DNA of 64,000 nucleotides from Virgisporangium aliadipatigenens (GTDB lineage Bacteria; Actinomycetota; Actinomycetes; Mycobacteriales; Micromonosporaceae), in NCBI RefSeq assembly GCF_016863615.1, contig NZ_BOPF01000009.1, forward strand, positions 124,001 through 188,000, written 5' to 3'. Position 1 is the first letter of the stretch; every line of letters starts with the position of its first letter. A model generated the notes under the pieces. The model searched no databases. It saw nothing but the letters and a program-made list of their open reading frames with translations, and had not been told where the DNA came from. Below, in pieces: positions 8,542 to 16,649 of this stretch. A program made the position numbers and the translations under genes.

Positions 8542-10743
8542 TCAATCGCCGGCGGGTAGGTCACCGGCGGCGGTCGCCACGGTCGGGTACGGGGCACCGG
8601 TGAACTGGATGCACAGGATGACGGTGTCGTCGCCGAGCACCTGGGCGCCGGCCCCGTGCCGCAGCAGATGCCGGCACAGCCCTTCGGGTTCGCGTTCGCC
8701 GCAACGGCCCGCGGCGTCGGCGAGCCGTCGCATGACCTCGGTGACCGGTTGGCCGTGACGCTCCACCAGGCCGTCGGTGTACCAGACCAGCGCCGCGCCG
8801 TGGGGCATGAGTCGTTCGCCCTGCTGCCGTTGCCGTTGACCGAGGCCGATCGGCAGGGAGCGGCCCTCCCACAGGTACTCCGCGCCGCCCTCGGTGACCA
8901 GCAGCGGCGGGAGGTGTCCGGCGCAGGCGTAGCGCAACAGCCCGGTGGCGGGGTCGTAGTCGGCGAACCCGACGGTCGCCATTCGCGAGTCGGCGATGAG
9001 CACGCTGGCCCGGTCGAACTCGTCGAGCACGCGGGCCGGGTCCGGCGCGGTTTGGGCGATGACCCGCAGTGCCGACTGCAGGCGGGCCATCGCGGCGGCG
9101 GCCGCCAGGCTGTGGCCGACGACGTCCCCGACGGCGAACCCGATCCTTCCGCCGGGTACCGGGAAGACGTCGTACCAGTCGCCGCCGACCTGGTGGGCCA
9201 CGTCGGCCGGCCGGTAGTCCGCGCTGACGCGGATACCGACCAGGCCACCGCTGAGTGCCGGCAGCAGCGCCTGTTGCAACTGGTGGGCGGCGTCGAGTTC
9301 GCGTTCGTAGATCTGCGCGCGGCGCAGGGCCTGCGCGCTGAGGTTCGCCAGCGTTTCGGCGAACGTGATCACGTCGGAGTCGACACCGTGTTCGCGCTGG
9401 AAGCCGAAGGCCAACGCGCCCAGCGGTGCGCCGTCGGCGGTGCGGATCGGTACGCACACGATGCTGCCGACGCCGAGCGTCCGGTAGCCGTCGGCGAGTC
9501 GCGGGTAGGCCGCCGCGAGGTCGGCGGGTGTCTGGTGCACCACCGCCCGGCCGGTGCGGACGGCGTCGGTGTGCGGGGTCGCCGCGTCCAGCGGGATCCG
9601 CCGGTTCCGCTCGGCGAGGTCGTCCCGCCGGCCGGCGGCGGTCCACACGGCGAGTTCGTCCTCAGCCGGTGAGACGACGGAGGCGCTGCTGTAGTCGGCG
9701 AGCAGCCCTACCCCCTCCCGAACGATCGCCTCCGCTATCGATGTCGAGGTGGCGGCCTGCGCCAGGTCGGCGGTGAGGATCTGCAGGGCGTTGAGACGCA
9801 GCCGCGCCGCCCGTTCCACCGAGGTGTCCCACCGGGCGCGGTCGCGCTCGGCCACTCCCACCGCGAGCGCCCACGCACCGAGGATGGTGGTGGTCAGGAA
9901 GACCTGCAGCGTCAGCGTGATGACCTGATCCGAGGTGTTCAGCGCCGCCCACGGGCCGTGGCCGGCGCTGGTCATCAGGTTGGCGGTCACCGTGGTCGCC
10001 GCCCCGGCGGTGAGCGCGACGGTCAGCGGCTGACTGAACGCCAGCCAGAACAGCACCGGAATCGGCAGGTAGAACAGCGGCACCTGCGGTGGCCAGAACC
10101 CGATCACCGTCGCCGCGGCGGCCAGTCCCGCGGCCAGTGCGGCCCTGGCCACGACGGGCCTGCCGGCGCCGTGCCGCCAGGCGAGCACACAGCCGCCGAC
10201 GGTCAACACACCGGCCGCGTCGCCGGCCCAGAACGACAGGAACGACCGGGGCACCGGCAGGCCGGCGCTCAATGCGAGCGTCGTCGCGCCGATCAGGCCG
10301 CCGACGACCGGGCCGGCACCGACGCAGCAGACGAGGAACGCCAGCAGGTCCCGGCGACGCAGCAGGTTCACCTTCGCGGGCACGTAGCGGCGCAGCAGCA
10401 GCGCACCCACCAGTGGCTCCGCCGTGTTGGCCAGCGCGAATCCCCAGACCCACCGCGGCGACAGGCCGTGGGACAGATCGACCGCCACCTCCGTCGCCGC
10501 GGCCGCGAGAAGGATCCACGGCCATCGGCGGCGGGGGCTGAGCAGCAGCGCCGACAGCGTCACCCCGGCCGGCAGGAACAGCACCACGATCGACTGGGCC
10601 CCGAACCCCAGGAAGGCCAGTGACGCCCCGGTGCCGTAGGTAACCACGACCAGCGCGAGGATCAGCCACAGCGGTCGCGGGCGTTCGCTCCCCGACGGCG
10701 AATCCGAGCGGAGGCCGCCATTCGCAGGCTCTGACAGGGACAT
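8542..10743 (-). CDS. MASE1-GAF-SpoIIE (PP2C) membrane serine phosphatase
   Basis: A 733-residue signalling phosphatase from the ATG at 10743; the frame is open further upstream to 10890, but those extra residues are basic and unlike the family. The N-terminal ~280 residues are a multi-helix MASE1-type sensor, for example FLGFGAQSIVVLFLPAGVTLSALLL at its start. A GAF domain occupies roughly residues 330-480. The C-terminus is a SpoIIE/PPM phosphatase with the metal-binding GGDWYDVF and GDVVGHSLAAAAAM. It should dephosphorylate the STAS protein encoded downstream in response to a membrane or cytoplasmic cue. The ligand of MASE1 and GAF is unknown. The ribosome site is weak. Confidence 0.88.
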   Translation of the reverse strand: MSLSEPANGGLRSDSPSGSERPRPLWLILALVVVTYGTGASLAFLGFGAQSIVVLFLPAGVTLSALLLSPRRRWPWILLAAAATEVAVDLSHGLSPRWVWGFALANTAEPLVGALLLRRYVPAKVNLLRRRDLLAFLVCCVGAGPVVGGLIGATTLALSAGLPVPRSFLSFWAGDAAGVLTVGGCVLAWRHGAGRPVVARAALAAGLAAAATVIGFWPPQVPLFYLPIPVLFWLAFSQPLTVALTAGAATTVTANLMTSAGHGPWAALNTSDQVITLTLQVFLTTTILGAWALAVGVAERDRARWDTSVERAARLRLNALQILTADLAQAATSTSIAEAIVREGVGLLADYSSASVVSPAEDELAVWTAAGRRDDLAERNRRIPLDAATPHTDAVRTGRAVVHQTPADLAAAYPRLADGYRTLGVGSIVCVPIRTADGAPLGALAFGFQREHGVDSDVITFAETLANLSAQALRRAQIYERELDAAHQLQQALLPALSGGLVGIRVSADYRPADVAHQVGGDWYDVFPVPGGRIGFAVGDVVGHSLAAAAAMARLQSALRVIAQTAPDPARVLDEFDRASVLIADSRMATVGFADYDPATGLLRYACAGHLPPLLVTEGGAEYLWEGRSLPIGLGQRQRQQGERLMPHGAALVWYTDGLVERHGQPVTEVMRRLADAAGRCGEREPEGLCRHLLRHGAGAQVLGDDTVILCIQFTGAPYPTVATAAGDLPAGD

Positions 10744-10958
10744 CGAACGGCACACCCCATAGGTGGCAGCGTTGCTCGCCAGGTCGACGCGACCGGGCGG
10801 CGCACGGTAACGAGGACGCGAGCGTACCGCGACGTTCCGCCCGGCCGACCAACCCAACGGACGAATGACAACGCCGCTGGGGCCAGACACCGCGCCGGGC
10901 GGCAGCCTGACCCCAACACCTCAAACGTTCATGGCCACATCGTCCGGCGCCGAGCCGG

Positions 10959-13091
10959 TCACCCGACCCCGACCGGCTCCCGCCCCTTGGTCACACCGAC
11001 CACCCGGACGGGCGACGGCTCCACCCGCAGCAGACGCGCTACCGGGGCCGGCAGCCACCAGTTCCATCGGCCGAACAGCGACACCAGGGCCGGAACGAGC
11101 AGGGCCCGCACGATCGTGGCGTCGAGCAGGATGCCGGCACCCAGCGCAGTGGCCAGCACCTTGACGTCGGTCTGCGGCGTGGATGCCAACGCCGCGAACG
11201 CGAAGAACAGGATCAGCGCGGCGGAGGTGACCAGCCGGCCGGTACGGCCGAGACCTTCTTTCACCGCGACCGAGGTGGAGCCCGTGCGGTCGTACTCCTC
11301 ACGCATCCGGTGCAAGATGAACACCTCGTAGTCCATCGACAGCCCGAACAGGAACGCGAAGATGACGACCGGCACCCAGAACGTCATCGCTCCGGTCGCC
11401 GGCACGCCGAACAGCGCCTCCGACCCGTTGCCGTCCTGCCAGAACCACGTGGTCAGACCGAATACCGCTGCCACGCTGAACAGGTTGAGCAACACCGCCT
11501 TGAGCGGCAGCAGGATCGACCGGAAGCTACGGACCAGCAGCACGAACGTGACCAGCGCGATCACCACGAGCACGTACCAGAAGTTGTCGTACACCGCGTT
11601 CTGCCAGTCCAGGACAATCGCACCGACGCCGGCCACACCGACATAACCGGGCAGACTCTTCGTCGCGTCGCGCACGGCGGTGACGACCGCGATGCTGGTG
11701 TTGTTCTTCGTCTCCCGCTCGGGCAGGACGACCACCTCGGTGTGGCCGTCCGGGGCGGCCGGGGCGGCGACCGCGGCGCGTACACCCGGAACCTGCTCCG
11801 CGGCATCCACGATGGACTTCGGGTCGCCGCCCGGCCGCACCAGCACCACCATCGGGGTCAGCACCCCTGAGCCCACTCCCCCGTCGCGCAATGCGGTCAG
11901 CGCCTCGTGCGCCGCGCCCTTGGTGGCCAGCGAGTCGGCGCCGGGCTGGCCGATCTGCATCCCGAACACCGGGACCACCGCGACGGTGAGAGCGGCGAGA
12001 GCCACCGTGGCCGCCACCCAGCGGTGCCGAATCACGGCCCGGGCCCAGGCCGACCAGCCACGGGAGGCACGCGTCTCGGTACGGATCCGCGGCCAGTCCA
12101 CCCGCGGTCCGGCCAGACTCAGCACGGCGGGTAGCAGGGTCAGCACGACCAGAGTGCTGACCAGCGGGATCAGCATTCCGCCGTAGCCCATGCTGCGCAC
12201 CGCCGGCACCGGGAGCACGACCAGCGCGGCCAGGCTGATCGCCACGGTCACACCGGAGGCGAACACCGCACGCCCCGCCGTGCCGACCGCGATGACCACG
12301 GCCTCCGAATTGGCAGCCCCCCGGGACCGTTCCTCACGCCATCGGGTCACCACGAGCAACGAGTAGTCGATCGCCACGCCCAGGCCGATCAGCGCTACCA
12401 GGAACTGCACCATGAACGAAACGTCCGCGAACGTGGTCAGGACCAGCACCACCAGGAACGTCGACAGGATCGCCACAGCCGCGATCAGCAGCGGCACCAG
12501 CGCCAGGAACGACGCGAAGACGAACAACAGCACGACCAGGGCGCCGGCGGCACCGATCAGTGTCTCGCTCAGCACGCTGGGTTCCTCGGCGGCCGCCGCG
12601 TTGCCCTCGCTGAGCAAGCTGTCGCCGGTGAGCTGGAGCCGGTAACCGACCTGGTCCGCCGCGCTCCGGCCGGCGCCACCGGCCACTGCCTGCGCGACCG
12701 GGTCGTCCGGCCCGGACCCGCCGTAGACGAGCAGGAACGTACTGCGCCCGTCGCCGGTGAGAAACGCCCGGTCGCCGGTGCCGCCGTAATCGAGGACCAG
12801 CGACCCGGGAACCCGCCGGATCTGATCGGCCACCGCGGTCACCGCCGCACGGTCGATGGTGGCGCCCTCCGGAGCGGTCAACACCGGGATGACGCTGACG
12901 TCGGCGGCGACGCCGTACGACCGGGCGATCCGCTGCTCGGTCTCCGAACCCTCCTGGCCGGGCAGCGCGGTGTCGCCGGTGAGCCGATCGGCGACCTGGC
13001 CGGCGCTGATCCCGCCGGCCATCAGGGTCACCGCCCAGAAGCCAATCACCCACCAGCGGTGTCGGAGCACGAAATTTGCGAACGATTTCAT
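10959..13091 (-). CDS. MMPL/RND-family exporter
   Basis: A 710-residue membrane protein with the MMPL layout: one N-terminal helix (RHRWWVIGFWAVTLMAGG), an extracytoplasmic loop of ~130 residues, a first helix bundle containing LIGLGVAIDYSLLVVTRWREE, a second loop, and a second bundle containing FLFGLSMDYEVFILHRMREEYDR. The paired Asp-Tyr motifs (AIDYS, SMDYE) are the proton-relay residues of this family. Actinobacterial members export lipids or amphiphilic drugs using the proton gradient. The length of ~710 is typical for the single-polypeptide trimeric type. Upstream lie only decayed gene fragments, so no operon partner suggests the substrate. Confidence 0.9.
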   Translation of the reverse strand: MKSFANFVLRHRWWVIGFWAVTLMAGGISAGQVADRLTGDTALPGQEGSETEQRIARSYGVAADVSVIPVLTAPEGATIDRAAVTAVADQIRRVPGSLVLDYGGTGDRAFLTGDGRSTFLLVYGGSGPDDPVAQAVAGGAGRSAADQVGYRLQLTGDSLLSEGNAAAAEEPSVLSETLIGAAGALVVLLFVFASFLALVPLLIAAVAILSTFLVVLVLTTFADVSFMVQFLVALIGLGVAIDYSLLVVTRWREERSRGAANSEAVVIAVGTAGRAVFASGVTVAISLAALVVLPVPAVRSMGYGGMLIPLVSTLVVLTLLPAVLSLAGPRVDWPRIRTETRASRGWSAWARAVIRHRWVAATVALAALTVAVVPVFGMQIGQPGADSLATKGAAHEALTALRDGGVGSGVLTPMVVLVRPGGDPKSIVDAAEQVPGVRAAVAAPAAPDGHTEVVVLPERETKNNTSIAVVTAVRDATKSLPGYVGVAGVGAIVLDWQNAVYDNFWYVLVVIALVTFVLLVRSFRSILLPLKAVLLNLFSVAAVFGLTTWFWQDGNGSEALFGVPATGAMTFWVPVVIFAFLFGLSMDYEVFILHRMREEYDRTGSTSVAVKEGLGRTGRLVTSAALILFFAFAALASTPQTDVKVLATALGAGILLDATIVRALLVPALVSLFGRWNWWLPAPVARLLRVEPSPVRVVGVTKGREPVGVG

Positions 13092-13104
13092 CGAGGGCCC
13101 CCGC

Positions 13105-13254
13105 TCATGACCTGTTGGACATGGCCGGCAGGCCCAGGCGCTTCTCGTCGGCCGTGCCGTCGGGCTCGCTGCTGATGACGACGTTCGTCACGTGATGAGC
13201 GACGGGGTTCCCTGGGCCGAGGCGCAGTGCGGCCGAATCCGGTGTCGTTGACAT
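13105..13254 (-). pseudogene. 49-residue NTF2/SnoaL-like relic ORF
   Basis: A small open frame with an ATG at 13254 and a good ribosome site (GAGAGGA, 8 bases upstream). Its middle reads GNPVAHHVTNVVI and EPDGTA, which is the wording of the central strand of NTF2-like/SnoaL polyketide-cyclase-type proteins, normally 140-170 residues. After this it loses resemblance and stops, so both the N-terminal helix region and the C-terminal strands are missing. It ends 13 bases before the MMPL gene start. Either a broken gene whose translation signals survive or a short leader-like ORF; I favour the first. The family assignment rests on one motif. Confidence 0.45.
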
Positions 13255-13613
13255 GGGTCTGTCCTCTCGGTGGCGGTGTCTGGACTGAGTGCTTCACGCA
13301 TTGGCCCGTCGCCGCCCCTGTAGGAGACGGCTCCTTTCGGAACCTCCCGCGGGTAGGCGCGCATGACCTGTTCTTTCGGCGCCCGGTCAGTGACCTCGGT
13401 GAGCGCCACGGTCTCGCGGCGACGTCCCGGGGAGAGCCGGCCGCTGCCCGCGGCCCGGACGCTGCGGGCCCGATCGGAGTCCGGCGGTCCCGCCACCACG
13501 TACGTGCGGCCGCCAACAGTCAGCGGCGGGACCGGGGTGGAACGCGGCTTGCCGGAACGCCGTCCGGCACCGTGCGCGCGCAGAGCGGCCCCATCGCGAA
13601 CCGCGAAACGCAC
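13188..13613 (-). pseudogene. decayed deazaflavin-dependent nitroreductase-family gene
   Basis: The frame from a GTG at 13613 reads RLVRFAVRDG (partly upstream of that codon), GRRSGKPRSTPVPPLTV, GGRTYVVAGPP, VRAAGSGRLSPGRRRE and AYPREVPKGAVSY. These are the successive blocks of the DUF385/F420-dependent nitroreductase family. The segment before GRRSG is shortened, removing the usual threonine-rich strand, and after PKGAVSY the frame runs on into unrelated sequence that overlaps the NTF2-like relic in another frame. No ribosome site precedes any start, and the frame is open upstream to at least 13680. I therefore call it a relic. F420H2-dependent reduction would be the ancestral activity. Confidence 0.5.
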
Positions 13614-13697
13614 CAGACGCTCGTTGCACGGTCGCGGCGCGGAGCCAGCGCCGCAAAGGCCTAACGCCTGGCAAGGTAAAGCTTCCCGTTGAGTGCT

Positions 13698-14069
13698 CTA
13701 GTCGATGGCGATTTCGTCGAGTTGTACGACGCCCTCGGACTGTGCGGTGCAGAGGTCGGAAGCGGCCGTGACGAAGTCGTGCACGTGCTGAGTCCGGAGG
13801 TGCTCGACGAACGCGGCGGTACTGGCGTAGACCTCGTAGAGGTAGAACCGCTCGCGTGTGTCGCGGGCCTGGTAGGCGGTGAATTCGAGGCAACCGGGCT
13901 CACGCCGGACCTGCCGGACCAGCTCGACGACTTTCTCGCGGAGCTGGCTGGTCATGCCCGGCCTGGCGTCGAGGATCGCGATCATCGGCCGAGGGCGGGA
14001 ATCGTCGGGGTCGACAGGGAGGCTGAGCTGGTTGAGGGCTTCGCGGACGTCGCTGTCGTCGACCGGCAT
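13698..14069 (-). CDS. antibiotic biosynthesis monooxygenase (ABM)/putative quinol monooxygenase
   Basis: A small ferredoxin-like-fold protein with the ABM blocks PMIAILDARPGM, LVRQVRREPGCLEFTAYQ, RFYLYEVYASTAAFVEHLRTQHVHDF. I choose the ATG at 14069 (123 residues) because it alone has a Shine-Dalgarno, GGAG 8 bases upstream; two further in-frame ATGs at 14087 and 14105 come from an 18-base tandem repeat. Members of this family are cofactor-free oxygenases acting on quinols or polyketides, or heme/stress proteins, and often form dimers. It lies 80 bases downstream of a metallo-hydrolase gene on the same strand, controlled presumably from the TetR-linked promoter at 14925-14950. The substrate is unknown. 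Confidence 0.8.
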   Translation of the reverse strand: MPVDDSDVREALNQLSLPVDPDDSRPRPMIAILDARPGMTSQLREKVVELVRQVRREPGCLEFTAYQARDTRERFYLYEVYASTAAFVEHLRTQHVHDFVTAASDLCTAQSEGVVQLDEIAID

Positions 14070-14139
14070 GGTCAGGTCTCCGTTCATGGTCAGGTGTCCG
14101 TTCATGGTCGGGTGTCCGTTCGTGGTCAGGTCTGCGTTT
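14068..14139. repeat. four tandem 18-base repeats over a translation start
   Basis: Four head-to-tail copies of an 18-base unit at 14068-14085, 14086-14103, 14104-14121 and 14122-14139. Copies one to three differ by one or two bases each; the fourth has drifted most. Read on the minus strand each of the first three copies contributes an in-frame ATG, encoding MNG-(H or D)-LT units before the monooxygenase start. Only the copy nearest the gene keeps GGAG; the next two have GGAC. The unit length is a multiple of three, so copy number changes keep frame. Confidence 0.85.
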
Positions 14140-14149
14140 CAGGCTGGAC

Positions 14150-14905
14150 TCAGGGGGTGACGGTCAGCGGCTCTCCGGGGCTGATGACCTTGACGGGGAC
14201 GTCGGGGATCAGCCGGCGGGCTGCCTCGACGAAGCGGGCGGGACCCTTGTCGGACTTGAGGAAGAGCCTGTCGGCGATGGGGCCGCCGGTGAAGGCGTAG
14301 TGCTGCGGCACCACCAGCCCCGGGCGTAGGGCGTGGGTCAGCTCTGCGGCCTCCTCGGCGTTCATGACGACCTGCTTGTTGCCTGCCATCCGGATGCGCA
14401 GGCCGTTGACGGGGAGCAGCGCCACGTCCAGCGGCCCGTAGCGCTCGGGCAGGGTCCGCAGCTCCGGGACGAGCAGCGTGTCCCCGGCGAAGTAGACGTT
14501 GCGCCCGCCACCGCTGATGACGAACGTGACCTCGTAGACCCCGTGCAGGCCAGGGGCGGCGCTGACGGTCAGGTCTCCGATCCGGGCCGACTGCCAGGGC
14601 TCGAGCGCGCGGACGTTGCTGAATCCGGCCTTGCGAGCCTTCTCGAGGACCGGCCCGGCGACCAGCAGGGGCACGTGCCTGTCGCGGTAGCGGCGGAATG
14701 CTTCGAGGTCGCAGTGGTCGTAGTGCTCATGGCTGATCAACACCGCATCCAGGTGCGGCAGGGTTTCCGGCTGAAAAGCGACCGGCTCACCCGGGTGGTA
14801 GAAGGCCTTCTCCGAAAACCAGGGGTCGGTCAGAACCGTCTGGCCGCCGATCTGGATCAGATGGCAGCTGTGGGCGACCCGGGTGACAACGAGCGACTCT
14901 GTCAT
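14150..14905 (-). CDS. metallo-beta-lactamase-fold hydrolase (UlaG-like)
   Basis: A 251-residue MBL-fold protein from the ATG at 14905. The metal-binding core is ISHEHYDHCDLEAF (His-x-His-x-Asp-His form), preceded by the strand VLTDPWFSE typical of the UlaG/YtnP-like branch; further ligand regions include YFAGDTLLVPELR and VVPQHYAF. Such enzymes bind two metal ions and hydrolyse esters, lactones or phosphodiesters. It is divergent from a TetR regulator across a short gap holding a 26-base inverted repeat and is followed by the ABM protein, so the pair is probably induced together by the TetR ligand. The substrate cannot be inferred. Confidence 0.86.
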   Translation of the reverse strand: MTESLVVTRVAHSCHLIQIGGQTVLTDPWFSEKAFYHPGEPVAFQPETLPHLDAVLISHEHYDHCDLEAFRRYRDRHVPLLVAGPVLEKARKAGFSNVRALEPWQSARIGDLTVSAAPGLHGVYEVTFVISGGGRNVYFAGDTLLVPELRTLPERYGPLDVALLPVNGLRIRMAGNKQVVMNAEEAAELTHALRPGLVVPQHYAFTGGPIADRLFLKSDKGPARFVEAARRLIPDVPVKVISPGEPLTVTP

Positions 14906-14924
14906 GACCCTACCTAACATCACT

Positions 14925-14950
14925 AGACAGGCGTAAGTGGACGACTGTCT
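14925..14950. promoter_or_regulatory. TetR-type operator between MBL hydrolase and TetR gene
   Basis: Arms AGACAGGCGT (14925-14934) and ACGACTGTCT (14941-14950) match in nine of ten positions as an inverted repeat with a 6-base centre. It lies between the hydrolase start (14905) and the TetR start (14973), where a repressor dimer would block both promoters. Binding is inferred from position and symmetry. Confidence 0.6.
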
Positions 14951-14972
14951 TCCTGAATATAAAGACGGGTGT

Positions 14973-15620
14973 ATGGTTAGTCAAGTGAGCGAGCAGCGGT
15001 TGACACGGGCCCGGAACCGGCGCGGCGAGGGAACAAAACTGCGGTCGGAGTTGATCGAGGCGGCTCGGCGGCTGCTGACAACGGCCGAACATGAATCCGA
15101 AGTCAGCATCCGCGCCGTCACCCGCGCCGCCGGAACCGCGCCGCAGAGCTTCTACCTGCAGTTCGCGAACATAGAAGAGCTGCTACAGGAGGTGTACGCA
15201 CTCGAGTTCCAGCTGCAGCGCGAGGCCCTCCTTGCCGCCACCGCCGACGCTTCCGACCCCATCGCCGCCCTGCGCGCCCTCTGCCGGGCCTATTACGACT
15301 ACGCCCAGCAATACCCGGGACGCTATCGGGCGATGACCGCGGTCCGCGGCCGCGCCCACGACGCCCTGGACCCCGCCCAGTTCCCCGGCATGCCGATCTT
15401 CGCCCTGACAGTCACGGCCGTGGACGCGGCCCTGGCTGCCGCCGGCCGCCATGACACCAACCCGCACACCGCCACCGCCAGCCTGTGGGCCTGGCTGCAC
15501 GGCATCATCGTGCTCAGAGCCGACCGCCCGGCCTTCCCCTGGCCGCCCGCGGACGACATGCTCGACGGCATGATCGCCCATTTCCTGGCCGCCCCGTACC
15601 CGCTACTGCCGTCTCAGTGA
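14973..15620 (+). CDS. TetR/AcrR-family transcriptional regulator
   Basis: A 215-residue regulator from the ATG at 14973; a GTG at 14937 is in frame but would cut into the operator-promoter gap. The N-terminal HTH covers residues ~15-65 (KLRSELIEAARRLL, then VSIRAVTRAAGTAPQSFYLQFANIEELLQEVY), and the helical ligand-binding domain includes the TetR_C-type WAWLHGIIVLRADRPAFPWP. It is divergent from the metallo-hydrolase/ABM pair, with an inverted repeat between them, the usual arrangement for a repressor of its neighbours and itself. The ligand is unknown; the presence of an ABM protein suggests an aromatic or quinone-like inducer, which is inference. Confidence 0.88.
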   Translation: MVSQVSEQRLTRARNRRGEGTKLRSELIEAARRLLTTAEHESEVSIRAVTRAAGTAPQSFYLQFANIEELLQEVYALEFQLQREALLAATADASDPIAALRALCRAYYDYAQQYPGRYRAMTAVRGRAHDALDPAQFPGMPIFALTVTAVDAALAAAGRHDTNPHTATASLWAWLHGIIVLRADRPAFPWPPADDMLDGMIAHFLAAPYPLLPSQ

Positions 15621-15641
15621 GCCGGCCGGGCGCGCACCGCA

Positions 15642-15677
15642 TTTAGGAACGATCGTTCTTGACTGATCGTTCCTAAA
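15642..15677. promoter_or_regulatory. perfect nested palindromic operator upstream of TetR gene
   Basis: TTTAGGAACGATC (15642-15654) and GATCGTTCCTAAA (15665-15677) are a perfect 13-base inverted repeat with a 10-base spacer. The left arm also forms its own perfect palindrome, GAACGATCGTTC at 15647-15658. It ends 18 bases before the TetR start, in the region expected for -10 and transcription start, so autorepression is likely. The core AACGATCGTT also occurs at 24224-24233 beside another TetR gene. Confidence 0.72.
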
Positions 15678-15695
15678 ACGGCTAGCGTCTTCGGC

Positions 15696-16178
15696 ATGGG
15701 ACGACCGCGGGGGTTCGACGAGGAGGCCGTGACCGCCGCGGCCGCGGCACTGTTCGCCGCTCGTGCCTACGACGGGGTCGGGGTCGACGACCTCGTGCAG
15801 CAGTTGGGAGTCCATCGCAACAGCCTGTACAAGACCTTCGGCAGCAAACGAGGGCTGTACCTGGTCGCGCTGCGCTGGTACTCGCGACACGTTCTGGTCC
15901 CGCTCGCCGATCGCCTCGCGACGGGCGCGGACACCGAGCGATGCATCGCCGACCTGGTCGGTCGGAACGACCTCGACCTGCTGCTCCTGGCCGCCGTCGA
16001 GCGGGCCCCGGCCGACGCCGAGGTCGCGTCGGTGGTGGCCGAGACGCTGCAACTGCTTCAGCGGGCCCTCGACCGGGCGTCCGCCGACCGCGGACGGATC
16101 ACCCTGAGCGAGATTCTGGGCGAACGGCTGCGCGCCCGCGCGGTGTTCGCGCCGTCGGACGACGATTCCGTCGACTGA
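15696..16178 (+). CDS. TetR-family transcriptional regulator (short)
   Basis: A 160-residue TetR protein, shorter than the usual 190-220. The HTH reads VTAAAAALFAARAYDGVGVDDLVQQLGVHRNSLYKTFGSKRGLYLVALRWY (residues ~10-60, given here as family wording across several helices). The remaining ~100 residues form a compact ligand-binding part. It sits 93 bases upstream of, and on the same strand as, a small protein of unknown function that it may co-regulate, and downstream of a perfect nested palindrome at 15642-15677 that is its probable operator. No clear Shine-Dalgarno precedes the ATG. Ligand unknown. Confidence 0.87.
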   Translation: MGRPRGFDEEAVTAAAAALFAARAYDGVGVDDLVQQLGVHRNSLYKTFGSKRGLYLVALRWYSRHVLVPLADRLATGADTERCIADLVGRNDLDLLLLAAVERAPADAEVASVVAETLQLLQRALDRASADRGRITLSEILGERLRARAVFAPSDDDSVD

Positions 16179-16271
16179 ACCGAGCGCGTCGACAACCCCG
16201 GGCGTCGACGGTGCCCGTAACCGCCATGCCCGCCGACCGGTGTTCGCGGGCCGCAGAAAGGACCACTCGTC

Positions 16272-16625
16272 ATGGCTCGCGTCAGCATCGACAACGGCGA
16301 CCTCATCGTGGAGATCGAGGGCCTGGACAAGCTCTGGTCGCTGAAGAGCCGGCTGGCCATCCCGCTCGGCAACGTCCGCGGCGCCACCGCCGACCCGGGA
16401 ATGGCCAAGGAGCCCAAGGGTTTGCGGGCACCCGGCACCCATCTGCCCGGCGTGATCACGGCAGGCACGTTCCACCAGGACGGCGAACGCGTGTTCTGGG
16501 ACGTCCGCGACGGCGCCCGGGCCGTCGTCATCGAACTCGCCGACGAACGCTACGCCCGGCTGGTCGTCGAGGTCGCCGACCCGCACGCCACCGTCGCCCT
16601 GATCGAACGGGCGATCACGCGATGA
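16272..16625 (+). CDS. conserved small protein of unknown function
   Basis: A 117-residue soluble protein with an AAAGGA ribosome site 10 bases before the ATG. It opens ARVSIDNGDLIVEIEGLDKLWSL and continues with alternating short strands (HLPGVITAGTFHQDGERVFWDV, then RAVVIELADERYARLVVEV) and a final helix. This suggests a compact beta-rich, PH-like fold. I recall similar proteins as uncharacterised actinobacterial families, often beside a TetR gene as here. No catalytic motif, signal peptide or membrane helix is visible. Regulation by the upstream TetR protein is inference from spacing and strand. Confidence 0.72.
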   Translation: MARVSIDNGDLIVEIEGLDKLWSLKSRLAIPLGNVRGATADPGMAKEPKGLRAPGTHLPGVITAGTFHQDGERVFWDVRDGARAVVIELADERYARLVVEVADPHATVALIERAITR

Positions 16626-16649
16626 CACCGCGCCGAGATGCCGAACCCG

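Noticed and set aside
10878-10915. Imperfect inverted repeat (TGGGGCCAG and CTGACCCCA) between the MMPL and SpoIIE genes
   Set aside because: One mismatch and a 20-base loop; could be a weak terminator but is not above chance in this base composition.
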